Assembly: GCA_028283145.1 (NCBI GenBank)
Contig: JAPYNY010000008.1
Span: 1-38,240, forward strand
DNA: 38,240 bases
Direction of reading: 5' to 3'
Origin: Candidatus Hopanoidivorans cymbastelae
GTDB lineage: Bacteria > Actinomycetota > Acidimicrobiia > Acidimicrobiales > Hopanoidiivorantaceae
Shown piece by piece: positions 8,872 through 16,489 of the stretch. Made by a program: the position numbers and the translations under genes. The stretch's first letter is position 1. The number at the start of each line of letters is the position of its first letter. Under the pieces are notes generated by a model. The model had not been told where the DNA came from and ran no database searches. It saw nothing but the letters and a program-made list of their open reading frames with translations.

Positions 8872-9750
8872 ATGAGTTCAGCCACAAAACCAGAATCCAA
8901 TTTGCAAGAACCTGATTTGTCTAGGCAAAATTCCAATATGGCTGGGCAGACTTCAGAGCCGCCAGCAGCGCAGGCATCCCACGAAGAGTCTCCCGCTACC
9001 AACCACGCAGCCAGGCCAGCCTTGGTTTTTTCTGGGGTTTCAAAAATCTTCCCTGATAGCACTCATGCACTGGAGGGTGTGTCATTCAGCGTCTCACAGG
9101 GAGAATTCTTTACCGTGGTCGGGCCATCTGGGTGCGGCAAATCCACGCTGCTGCGGATTGCCTCGGGCTTGGACACCGCCACCGCCGGCAAGGTGGAAGT
9201 CGACCGAGAGCATCTGGGCTACATCTTCCAGGATGCCACCCTGCTGCCTTGGCGCCCCGTGATTCGCAATGTGGAATTGCTGGGCGAGCTGCATCACTTC
9301 TCCACGCAGGAGCGAAGAAAACTGGCCCAACAAGCCATCAAGACCGTGGGACTGGAAGGCTTTGAAAATCACTACCCCGACACCCTGTCTGGCGGCATGA
9401 AAATGCGAGTTTCCATTGCCCGGACGCTGACCTTGAATCCATCTGTCTTCATGTTTGACGAGCCATTCGGAGCATTGGACGAGATCACCCGCGAACGCCT
9501 GAATGAAGAAACTCTGAGCCTGTTTATCCGCGAGCAATTTGCCGGGCTGTTCATCACCCATTCCATCTCCGAAGCGGTTTTTCTTTCAACACGGGTGGGC
9601 GTGATGTCGCCCCGGCCAGGTAAAATTATTGATATCTTTGACGTACCGTTCCCCTATCCACGAGACCCGGAACTGCGCTTTACACCTGAGTTTGCGGAGT
9701 TGGCCGGGGCAGTTTCAGCATCACTGCGAGCCACAGGAGGCAAAGCATGA
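8872..9750 (+). CDS. ABC transporter ATPase, TauB/SsuB/ThiZ type
   Basis: 292 residues. Walker A GPSGCGKST (residues 84-92), Q-loop in FQDATLLPW, signature LSGGM (about 171-175) and Walker B FMFDEPFGALDE are all intact, and the D-loop (ALDE) and switch histidine (FITHS) follow. This subgroup energises nitrate, sulfonate and pyrimidine-precursor importers. An unusual Ser/Ala/Glu-rich tail of about 48 residues precedes the ATPase domain. Encoded divergently from its two permeases and binding protein; its stop overlaps the next gene start (ATGA), coupling it to the luciferase-type monooxygenase and so hinting that the imported compound is its substrate. Confidence 0.92.
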   Translation: MSSATKPESNLQEPDLSRQNSNMAGQTSEPPAAQASHEESPATNHAARPALVFSGVSKIFPDSTHALEGVSFSVSQGEFFTVVGPSGCGKSTLLRIASGLDTATAGKVEVDREHLGYIFQDATLLPWRPVIRNVELLGELHHFSTQERRKLAQQAIKTVGLEGFENHYPDTLSGGMKMRVSIARTLTLNPSVFMFDEPFGALDEITRERLNEETLSLFIREQFAGLFITHSISEAVFLSTRVGVMSPRPGKIIDIFDVPFPYPRDPELRFTPEFAELAGAVSASLRATGGKA

Positions 9751-9788
9751 ATCCCTCAGGCCAGGGCATGAATCCATCTGGCATTGAA
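9747..9788 (+). repeat. 21-bp tandem duplication covering the start codon of the LLM gene
   Basis: ATGAATCCCTCAGGC at 9747 recurs as ATGAATCCATCTGGC at 9768, giving MNPSGQG followed by MNPSG. The upstream copy has the better ribosome-binding site. Confidence 0.75.
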
Positions 9789-10931
9789 ACAGGTGTTTTT
9801 CTATTCGGCGGGGTGGAAATGAACGATGTCGGGGCGGGCCCGCCCGCTCCCACCGACCGGCGCTACACCCAAAAGGAGATGTGGCACGCAGCCACCCGAA
9901 TGCTGGACATGGGCGTTTTCGCTGAAGAGGCGGGGTTTGACATTTTTTGGCTCACCGAGCATCACTTTCAATACGAAGGCTACGAAGTCGTGCCCAACGG
10001 GGTTTTATTTGGGGCGGTTTTGGCTGAGCGTACGTCCAAAATTCGCATCGGGGCGCTGTTCAACATCATCCCCCAGTGGCATCCGCTGCGCTTTGCCGAG
10101 GATTTCGCAACTATGCATAATCTCTCTGGGGGCCGTGGGGTGCTGGGCGTGGGACGGGGAACTGTGCCTAGAGAAGCCCAACCCCTGGGCACGGTGATTG
10201 GCAGCTTTGACAACCCAGACAAAGCCGATGCCGACACCGTCAATCGGGAAGTCTTTGACGAGTCGCTGGATATTATCATGCGGGCCTATGAAAGCGACTA
10301 TTTCAGCTTTCACGGCAAGCACTTCACTTTACCTCCTCCCGGCATTCCCGACCGGGGCGGCACCGTCCAGCAGCTGACTTTGGTGCCCCGCCCGCTCTAT
10401 CCTTTTGAAACTTGGCAGGCCGTAACTTCCCCGCCAACCTTGGAATATGTGCCCAAGAGAGGCTGGGGCGGTGTTTTTTGGCTGAAAAACCATGTGTTCA
10501 TGAAGATGTGGTGGGACAAATTCGCTGAACTTTATGAGCAGGAGCACCACAACGCCTTGGAGACGGGCGAAAAAAGGATGCTCACACTGAACGTGCGCAT
10601 AGAAGACACCCACGAAAAGGCTTGGCAGAAAGCTCGTCCGGGGCATGACGAATTCTGGAAATTCTTGGGGCCGTACGGTTGGAGCAGGGGCTACATGGGC
10701 AAAGACGGCAAGCCCGCCGCCGCTGGGCTCATACCCACCCTAGAAGAGTCGGTGGAACAGAGAGTTTGGGTGATCGGATCACCTGCCGAAGTGGCCGAAG
10801 GTGTCAACCTTTACCGCGAGGAGTTGGGCGTTAGGCATCTCACCATCTTCCCCAACTTCCCCGGCGACACCTACGAGCAGACCGAAGAACAAATGCATCG
10901 CTACATGCAAGAGGTAGCACCCCTGCTATAG
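9747..10931 (+). CDS. Luciferase-like (LLM) flavin-dependent monooxygenase
   Basis: 394 residues of the bacterial-luciferase TIM-barrel family. Recognisable blocks are ETGVFLFGGVEMN at the N-terminus, DIFWLTEHHF, SKIRIGALFNIIPQWHPLRFAEDFA, LSGGRGVLGVGRG and RVWVIGSPAEVAEGV. These enzymes use FMNH2 or F420H2 to oxidise a small organic molecule. Start at 9747 has a strong AGGAGG 6 bp upstream inside the ATPase gene and overlaps its stop by 4 bp. The second ATG at 9768 is a tandem copy of the first seven codons. Coupled to the importer ATPase, it probably attacks the imported compound, by analogy with ring-opening LLM enzymes; this is inference, and it is not an obvious RutA. Convergent with the PLP gene 37 bp downstream. 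Confidence 0.88.
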   Translation: MNPSGQGMNPSGIETGVFLFGGVEMNDVGAGPPAPTDRRYTQKEMWHAATRMLDMGVFAEEAGFDIFWLTEHHFQYEGYEVVPNGVLFGAVLAERTSKIRIGALFNIIPQWHPLRFAEDFATMHNLSGGRGVLGVGRGTVPREAQPLGTVIGSFDNPDKADADTVNREVFDESLDIIMRAYESDYFSFHGKHFTLPPPGIPDRGGTVQQLTLVPRPLYPFETWQAVTSPPTLEYVPKRGWGGVFWLKNHVFMKMWWDKFAELYEQEHHNALETGEKRMLTLNVRIEDTHEKAWQKARPGHDEFWKFLGPYGWSRGYMGKDGKPAAAGLIPTLEESVEQRVWVIGSPAEVAEGVNLYREELGVRHLTIFPNFPGDTYEQTEEQMHRYMQEVAPLL

Positions 10932-10968
10932 CGTTCTTCAGCATTCTTCCCCCTCCCAAAATTTTCCG

Positions 10969-12267
10969 CTAAGTTCGGCCAGTCAGCAAGACAGTGGCTC
11001 CGGCTGGCAGTTCTGAGCCGGCCAAGACAGAGTTGTCGTCTTTTGCTTGACCGGCACAGCTTTTTGCTTGACCGGCATCGCTGGTAGAAACTAGGCTCAT
11101 CACCCCTGCCAACCCTGCAGCTCCTGTGGGACCTATTTCGCTTCCGCTGTGTTGGGTGGCCAGTGCTGAAGCTTGTGCCAATGTTTTTTCAGAGACCACT
11201 GGGGCGCCTCCCTGGGTTTCAAGCATCCCCCAGACGATAGGCAGCCAGTCATAGGTCTCATCATCCAAAATTCCTGTAGCCACACTTTTGGGTTCCTGCT
11301 CCCAGGGCCACATGTAGTCAACCGGGTGGTCTTGGGCGGCCGACAAAGCAGCTTCTGCGCTGTCTAGTTCCTTGGCTTTCTCCAACACTAGATTCAGAGC
11401 TCGTGCCAGCGGAGCACAACCAACGGTTTGAACCGCAAACACAGCTGGCAATGAACGCAACAAACCAAGATCGCAAGCTTCAGTTAGACCTTGAATAACG
11501 CTGCTTGCCAATGCGCCCCCACCCACTTGGATAAACAAACTTTCGCTGGCGAAGCCAGTGCCCTCCACTTTGTCTCCCGCAAAAGACTCCGCCAACTCCC
11601 AGCCCAGACACCGACCGCCATCCAAAGCAAAAATGTTTTCGGTGCCTTGCACGCTGAAAGCCAAAGCTCCCGCGCTGATAGCCTCCTTGAAACGCAAAAA
11701 AGAAGGGTCTCCAGACTCATTAGGCAAGCGGTCGCACAGGTGCACATGAGCACCTAGCCTGTCTAGCTCTCCCAATATGGTTTCGTCGGCATGGACGGGG
11801 GCAAATACATCCAGCGGCCGCTGCAGTGCACGGGCTACTACAGCCGCTCCCAAAGCAGCGTTGCCGCAACTGGCAATGGCCAAAGGCTGAGAATAAGACA
11901 CCTGCTGCACTTCCAGATGGAGCGCCAACCCGAAAAGGTGGCGAGCCTTGTGTGAGCTAGCTACATTTCGGCTTTCATCCTTGGCCGCCAGCCTGCCGAT
12001 GCCAACTTCACGCGCTAAAGCTGACAGATTCTTGAACGGGGTTACCTCAAAACCTTTACTGTCCACTTCCGCGACTGCTGCGTCAAGTCGCTGCACCAGT
12101 TGGGTGAAATCGGCATCAGAGCAGCCCTTCTTGGCTGCCGCATGATATGACCACAAAAATCGCCTATAACGGATGAATGGATTGTTGGAACTCGCATCAA
12201 TGTCTGAGGCGACAACGCCGGCAGGCGCGCCCAACCAGCCAGCTTGACGGCTTGGACGTTTCAGCAT
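10969..12267 (-). CDS. PLP-dependent fold-type II enzyme, threonine-synthase-like
   Basis: 432 residues from ATG at 12267 (GGAG just upstream); a TTG 39 bp further out is possible but has no ribosome-binding site. Fold-type II features: NPFIRYRRFLW near the start as in threonine synthases and threonine deaminases, the candidate PLP lysine in SSHKAR (K107), the phosphate or substrate loop SCGNAALGAA and the glycine loop QVGGGALASSV. These enzymes perform beta/gamma elimination or replacement on amino acids. The gene follows a second, different fold-type II gene by only a few tens of base pairs, in the operon of the LIV-type importer. It could be a lyase for the amino acid released from the imported compound. 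A Gln/Ala/Lys duplication (AGQAK twice) lies near the C-terminus. Reaction unknown. Confidence 0.82.
   Translation of the reverse strand: MLKRPSRQAGWLGAPAGVVASDIDASSNNPFIRYRRFLWSYHAAAKKGCSDADFTQLVQRLDAAVAEVDSKGFEVTPFKNLSALAREVGIGRLAAKDESRNVASSHKARHLFGLALHLEVQQVSYSQPLAIASCGNAALGAAVVARALQRPLDVFAPVHADETILGELDRLGAHVHLCDRLPNESGDPSFLRFKEAISAGALAFSVQGTENIFALDGGRCLGWELAESFAGDKVEGTGFASESLFIQVGGGALASSVIQGLTEACDLGLLRSLPAVFAVQTVGCAPLARALNLVLEKAKELDSAEAALSAAQDHPVDYMWPWEQEPKSVATGILDDETYDWLPIVWGMLETQGGAPVVSEKTLAQASALATQHSGSEIGPTGAAGLAGVMSLVSTSDAGQAKSCAGQAKDDNSVLAGSELPAGATVLLTGRT
11040..11081 (-). repeat. 21-bp tandem duplication inside the threonine-synthase-like gene
   Basis: Two adjacent copies of TTTTGCTTGACCGGCA (plus strand) with a few mismatches encode AGQAKSC and AGQAKDD. 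The reading frame is kept. Confidence 0.75.
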
Positions 12268-12312
12268 GGCTCCGAATGCGCCCTTGCCGACCCCAACCCA
12301 GCGCAAGTCAAA

Positions 12313-13827
12313 TCAAAACCCAGCGCGGGCGTTGAATTCCACTATGGCTTCGTCCAAGGCTGGCGACATGGCGTGAAGTTCCTGCCAGAAATCCGGCTGC
12401 TTCCGTGCCACAAAGTCTTCCACAGACACGCCTTGCTGCTCCACCCAAGTGAAATAGCCCAAGTTGAAAATTCGCTCCCGACCTACCTCATCCAGAACTT
12501 GGGTGTGTTCGGTAGTGGCACCCAGAAGATGCTGGTCTATGGCTTGTTGAGTGTCTGCATCGCCGTATCTGCCGCCGTATCGGGCTTGAGTGAGACGGGG
12601 ACGTTCACTCTCATAGAGCTCTGAGCCGTCTGTGGCAACTGTGATGAGCAAATCGTCTGCACCCAGCTTGAGCTGCTTGGCTGTCTTGATGGCTGCCAGC
12701 AGGTTGCACCAGCTTGAAAACCCGAAATGTCGCAGCGAACTGATGACCGCTTCGGGCACGCCCAGGCTGCGCAGCCGGGTTTTGCCTGCCTCGGTGCCGC
12801 AAGCCATGAACAAGCCGTCGGTTGCTGCATCGGAAATGCCCACCACGACATCGGTGTTCATGACATTGTGAATCAAGGGGATGTGCTTGTCGCCTATGCC
12901 CTGAATATTGTGCTCTCCAAAGCCGTTGTAAAGCATGGTCGGACATTCCAAGGCTTCCACCGCCACAATCTTGGAGCCATGGTGTTCCTTCAAATAGTCG
13001 CCCGCGCCCAAGGTGCCGGCCGAACCCGAAGCTGAAACAAAAGCAGCCAGCCGCAGGGCACCCACCGAGCCGCTCTCTTCAGTCACTCCCGCTGCTTCAC
13101 CGGCAACGCAGCGATATACCCGTTCCAAAGACCGACCGGTCACCTCATAGTGCGCCAAGTGGTTGGGAAACTCCGAGAACTGGTTGAAGATCAGGTTTTC
13201 TTCGCTTTCGCTCAACTCGGCGCACTTGTCATAAATTTCTTTTACGTTGCTTTCTGAGCCAGGCGTGCGGATAATGTCTTCGGCTTGATTTTCCACCCAG
13301 TGCTCCAGCCAGGCAAACCGCTCCCGGCTCATGTTTTCAGGCAATACCGCTACCCCGCGACACCCCATGATGCGACTTATCGCCACACCCCCGCGAGCGT
13401 AGTTGCCTGTTGAGGGCCAGATGGCTCGCTGACGGGTTGGGTCAAAACGCCCCGTCACCAAGCGCGGCACCAAGCAAGCATAGGCTGCTAGAACTTTGTG
13501 AGCCCCAATCATAGGGAACCGATTGCCGAAGACAACTGCAATCGGAGATTCCACCCCAGACATAGCAGGCGGAATCACCACATGCTCTGGCACCGAGGCA
13601 AATGAATCGGCTTCGCTCAACTGATTGTGCCAGTGGACCCGCCATAGATTTCTGGCATCTGGCGTATTTTTGCTCAACTGGGCGAGAAAACTCAAATTTT
13701 GTGGCGGTATGGAAGCAGGATTGGCTAGTTGAGCGAAAGTGGGCAGCTGGATGTGGCGTTCGGTGAAACGCTTGACTGTTTTGCCAAGCGTGGCACCATC
13801 TACGACTTCAATATTTTCAACAAGCAT
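12313..13827 (-). CDS. PLP-dependent fold-type II enzyme, cysteine-synthase-like (large form)
   Basis: 504 residues. The likely PLP lysine is K111 in IGAHKVLAAYA; STGNYARGG is the substrate loop (the STGN pattern of tryptophan-synthase-beta/cysteine-synthase relatives), and FVSASGSAGTLGAGDYL supplies the phosphate-binding loop. At about 500 residues it is much longer than an ordinary cysteine synthase (about 310), with an additional C-terminal region of unknown role (from about residue 390). It starts 9 bp after the livF-type ATPase gene and is followed by the other PLP gene, so importer and both enzymes form one operon. A lyase or desulfhydrase-like reaction is possible; I cannot name the substrate. 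It does not show the diaminopropionate ammonia-lyase motifs I know. Confidence 0.8.
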   Translation of the reverse strand: MLVENIEVVDGATLGKTVKRFTERHIQLPTFAQLANPASIPPQNLSFLAQLSKNTPDARNLWRVHWHNQLSEADSFASVPEHVVIPPAMSGVESPIAVVFGNRFPMIGAHKVLAAYACLVPRLVTGRFDPTRQRAIWPSTGNYARGGVAISRIMGCRGVAVLPENMSRERFAWLEHWVENQAEDIIRTPGSESNVKEIYDKCAELSESEENLIFNQFSEFPNHLAHYEVTGRSLERVYRCVAGEAAGVTEESGSVGALRLAAFVSASGSAGTLGAGDYLKEHHGSKIVAVEALECPTMLYNGFGEHNIQGIGDKHIPLIHNVMNTDVVVGISDAATDGLFMACGTEAGKTRLRSLGVPEAVISSLRHFGFSSWCNLLAAIKTAKQLKLGADDLLITVATDGSELYESERPRLTQARYGGRYGDADTQQAIDQHLLGATTEHTQVLDEVGRERIFNLGYFTWVEQQGVSVEDFVARKQPDFWQELHAMSPALDEAIVEFNARAGF

Positions 13828-13836
13828 GAGATAAGG

Positions 13837-14550
13837 CTAGTTTCCAATCAGCGATCCCAAGAACAGCTTTTGAACCGTGGCGTCATCCAGTAAGGCCTGG
13901 CTGGGACCTTCAAAAGCTTTGCGCCCCTGGTCTAGCACGTAGGCTCTGTCGCAAATAGCCAGACAGGCTCTGACATTTTGCTCCACAATTATGATGGACA
14001 CTCCCGCTTGTCTTACCCGTTGAATGTTCTCAAAGACAGCTGCCTGGTTGCCTGGTGACAACCCAGCCGAAGGTTCATCCAGCAAAAGCACTTCCGGGTC
14101 GGCAATCAGCGCCCTGGACATGGCCACCATCTGCCGCTCCCCACCCGACATTTGCCAGACCCGCTGGTCCCAGCGCTCCTTCAGCTTGGGAAACAGCTCA
14201 AACACGGCTTCGCGACTGGCTGGCTTGATCTGTTTGTTGACCCAAGAACCCATTCGCAGATTTTCGTGCACTGTCAGCGGCAAAAAAGTATTGGAAATTT
14301 GAGGTACATACCCCAGCCCCCGCCTGACCAGCCGATGAGGGGCCAGCCCTGTTATGTCTTCGCCTTGAAATAGCACTGAGCCACGGCGCACCTCCACCAA
14401 ACCGAAAATCGCTTTCAGCAAGGTTGATTTGCCCGCCCCGTTAGGGCCTATGATTCCCACAATCTCATTGGGCATAAGCTGGACATCGCAGCCGTTCAAG
14501 ATATCCACTTCAGGCACATAGCCCGCCACCACATCGTTGGTCTTCAACAT
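13837..14550 (-). CDS. ABC transporter ATPase, LivF/UrtE type
   Basis: 237 residues: Walker A GPNGAGKST, signature MSGGERQMVAMSRAL, Walker B VLLLDEPSAGLSP and switch histidine region IIVEQN, all intact and of the HAAT (branched-chain amino acid, urea, short amide) class. ATG follows directly on the stop codon of the preceding ATPase gene and has AGGAG 6 bp upstream. It is one of the two ATPases that power the livH/livM permease pair. The LivF form is told from LivG by the EQN switch motif. The ligand could be an amino acid, urea or amide; no binding-protein gene accompanies it. Confidence 0.93.
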   Translation of the reverse strand: MLKTNDVVAGYVPEVDILNGCDVQLMPNEIVGIIGPNGAGKSTLLKAIFGLVEVRRGSVLFQGEDITGLAPHRLVRRGLGYVPQISNTFLPLTVHENLRMGSWVNKQIKPASREAVFELFPKLKERWDQRVWQMSGGERQMVAMSRALIADPEVLLLDEPSAGLSPGNQAAVFENIQRVRQAGVSIIIVEQNVRACLAICDRAYVLDQGRKAFEGPSQALLDDATVQKLFLGSLIGN

Positions 14551-15507
14551 CTACGACTCCTGCTGCTTCTGATTGCCAGACGTTGCTTGGCTGGCTGCTG
14601 GCTCAGGTTCTTCCGCTGACGTCTGGGATTCCGACTCCGAATCAGAAACAGAAACCGTGCCTCTAGGAACAGAGCCTCCTAGATACGCTTCCAAGACCAA
14701 AGGATTCTGCCCGACTTCAGCGTGCGTCCCTTCAGCTATGACAATGCCTTCCGCCATGCATACCACCCAGTCGCTGATGGCTTGGACTGCCGGCATGTCA
14801 TGTTCCACAAACAAAACCGTAGTGCCGCCAGCGCAGACATCCTTTATGTGCTCCAGAATTGCCTCACCCAAGACCGGGTTGACACCAGCCAGAGGTTCGT
14901 CCAGCATGATCAGCTCGGGTTCAGCCATCAAGGCGCGGGCCATCTCCAGCAGTTTCCGCTGCCCACCTGAGAGCGTGCCGGCATATTCGTCGGCCATGTG
15001 AGCCAAGGAGAACCGGTCTAGCAAATCCATGGCTTTGCCTGTGTTGGACGCGTCTTGGCCCCGCCACTTCCATCCACATGACCGCAGCAGCTTCTCCCCG
15101 TATTGCCTCGGAGCCGCTAAAAGCATATTTTCCAGCACGGTCAGCTTGGTCAACGCCCTGGTGTGTTGGAAAGTTCTGACAATCCCTTTGCGAGCGATTT
15201 GCCAGTTTCGCAAATTTGAGATTTCATGCTCGTTGAACAGACAGGAGCCTTGGTCGGCTGTTTCAAATCCTGTTATCAGGTTGAATAGTGTTGTTTTGCC
15301 GGCGCCGTTGGGGCCGATAAGAGCGGTGATGGCATGGCGTTGTATCTCCAAGTAGTCCACGTCGGCCGCTGTGAAGGCCCCGAATGACTTGCGGAATTGC
15401 TTGACGCACAAGATAGGGTCGGGCTTGCTGGCACCGGGGGCGCTGGCCACCGAGCTGAGGTCAGGTGCCGGGCTGGAGTCTGGGACTGCCACGGAGCTAC
15501 GAGTCAC
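14551..15507 (-). CDS. ABC transporter ATPase, LivG/UrtD type
   Basis: 318 residues with GTG start. Walker A GPNGAGKTT (residues 65-73), TRTFQHTRALTKLTVLENML-type Q-loop region, signature LSGGQRKLLEMARALM, Walker B LIMLDEPLAGVNP and LFVEHD switch are typical of LivG. It is longer than usual (about 255): a Ser/Ala/Pro-rich leader of about 30 residues and an acidic, Ser/Glu-rich tail of about 45 residues (SVSDSESESQ and onward) frame the domain. Its start overlaps the livM-type stop by 11 bp. Confidence 0.92.
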   Translation of the reverse strand: MTRSSVAVPDSSPAPDLSSVASAPGASKPDPILCVKQFRKSFGAFTAADVDYLEIQRHAITALIGPNGAGKTTLFNLITGFETADQGSCLFNEHEISNLRNWQIARKGIVRTFQHTRALTKLTVLENMLLAAPRQYGEKLLRSCGWKWRGQDASNTGKAMDLLDRFSLAHMADEYAGTLSGGQRKLLEMARALMAEPELIMLDEPLAGVNPVLGEAILEHIKDVCAGGTTVLFVEHDMPAVQAISDWVVCMAEGIVIAEGTHAEVGQNPLVLEAYLGGSVPRGTVSVSDSESESQTSAEEPEPAASQATSGNQKQQES

Positions 15508-16489
15508 TCAGCAGTACCTCTTCCTTCTTGCCGAAAATTCCCTGGGGTCTGAAAACAATCAATAGCACCAGTCCCAACCCCAGCAAAACAAAACGGATCG
15601 GCCCCGCGTCGCTTTCTTCCAAGGCCTCCCCATACCAGCCATCCTGGATGGAAGACAGCACAAAGCCGTCCAGCCACTCAAACATGAACCAGTAAAGAAT
15701 CGCACCGACGATTGGCCCCAAAATCGTGCCAGCGCCGCCCAGCAGCATCACCGCATAAATCAAAAAGGTGAAAACCACCAAGTAAAAGTCTGGATTTACA
15801 TTGCGGTCAAAAGCTAGCAACATGCCAGCTAGCGCTCCGAAAACGCCACCTATGGTGAAACTTTGCATTCTCAGGAAAAAGACGTTCTTGCCTAGACTTC
15901 TAGCGGCGTATTCATCTTCGCGCACTGCTTTGATGGCGCGCCCCCAAGGGCTTTTGATAAGCATCCAAACCACCAATGTGCCGATGATGACCAAGCTCCA
16001 GCACACGGTCATGACCCACAAGGAGCGCCCATCGTAGCTGAAGTCGCCGATGCCTATTCTGTCTGTCGGCCCGGTGGGATATGGGTTGAGGTCAAAGAAG
16101 GAATCGCTGAACTGCTGGATGCCGTAAACGCCTTGGGTTACAGGCTCAGCCCAACGACTGCGCAGGATAAGCCGTAAGATCTCCCCGCCGGCAATAGTGG
16201 CAATGGCCAAGTAATCCAGTCTGAGCCGCAGCGCCGGCAATCCCAAGAACAGGCTGACCACAATGGAAGCGGCCAGACCGCAGAGCAACGCCAACCAAAG
16301 CGGGGCTCCCTCCTCCAAGGGAATGGCCACCCCATAGGCACCGGCAGCCAAAGATGCAATGTGTCCGAAATTCATCAGCCCAGTAAAACCAAACTGGAGG
16401 TTCAACCCGATAGCTGCCAAGGCATACGCAGCCGCGGTGACTCCGAAACTGGTTCGCAGCGCGTCAACGGTGATCTCACCCCAGTTCAT
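15497..16489 (-). CDS. ABC transporter permease, LivM/UrtC type
   Basis: 330 residues from the ATG at 16489, which overlaps the livH-type stop as ATGA; the frame stays open upstream inside livH but that part has no permease character. Multiple hydrophobic helices and the LivM signature blocks GFTGLMNFGHIASLAAGAYG and SPWGRAIKAVREDEYAARSLG (the coupling loop to the ATPase) are present, and VLLIVFRPQGIFG closes the protein as usual. It forms the membrane channel with the livH product. Complete and normal in length. Confidence 0.93.
   Translation of the reverse strand: MNWGEITVDALRTSFGVTAAAYALAAIGLNLQFGFTGLMNFGHIASLAAGAYGVAIPLEEGAPLWLALLCGLAASIVVSLFLGLPALRLRLDYLAIATIAGGEILRLILRSRWAEPVTQGVYGIQQFSDSFFDLNPYPTGPTDRIGIGDFSYDGRSLWVMTVCWSLVIIGTLVVWMLIKSPWGRAIKAVREDEYAARSLGKNVFFLRMQSFTIGGVFGALAGMLLAFDRNVNPDFYLVVFTFLIYAVMLLGGAGTILGPIVGAILYWFMFEWLDGFVLSSIQDGWYGEALEESDAGPIRFVLLGLGLVLLIVFRPQGIFGKKEEVLLSDS

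Noticed and set aside
9747..10931. Assignment of the LLM monooxygenase as RutA (pyrimidine ring opening)
   Set aside because: The family is the same, but the characteristic RutA blocks are not seen and no other rut genes are nearby.
10932..10968. Bidirectional terminator between convergent genes
   Set aside because: No stable inverted repeat with a T-tract could be found in the 37 bp.
12313..13827. Assignment as diaminopropionate ammonia-lyase, to complete the yge-type pathway
   Set aside because: The lysine context (GAHK) and length do not match that enzyme; naming it so would be guesswork.
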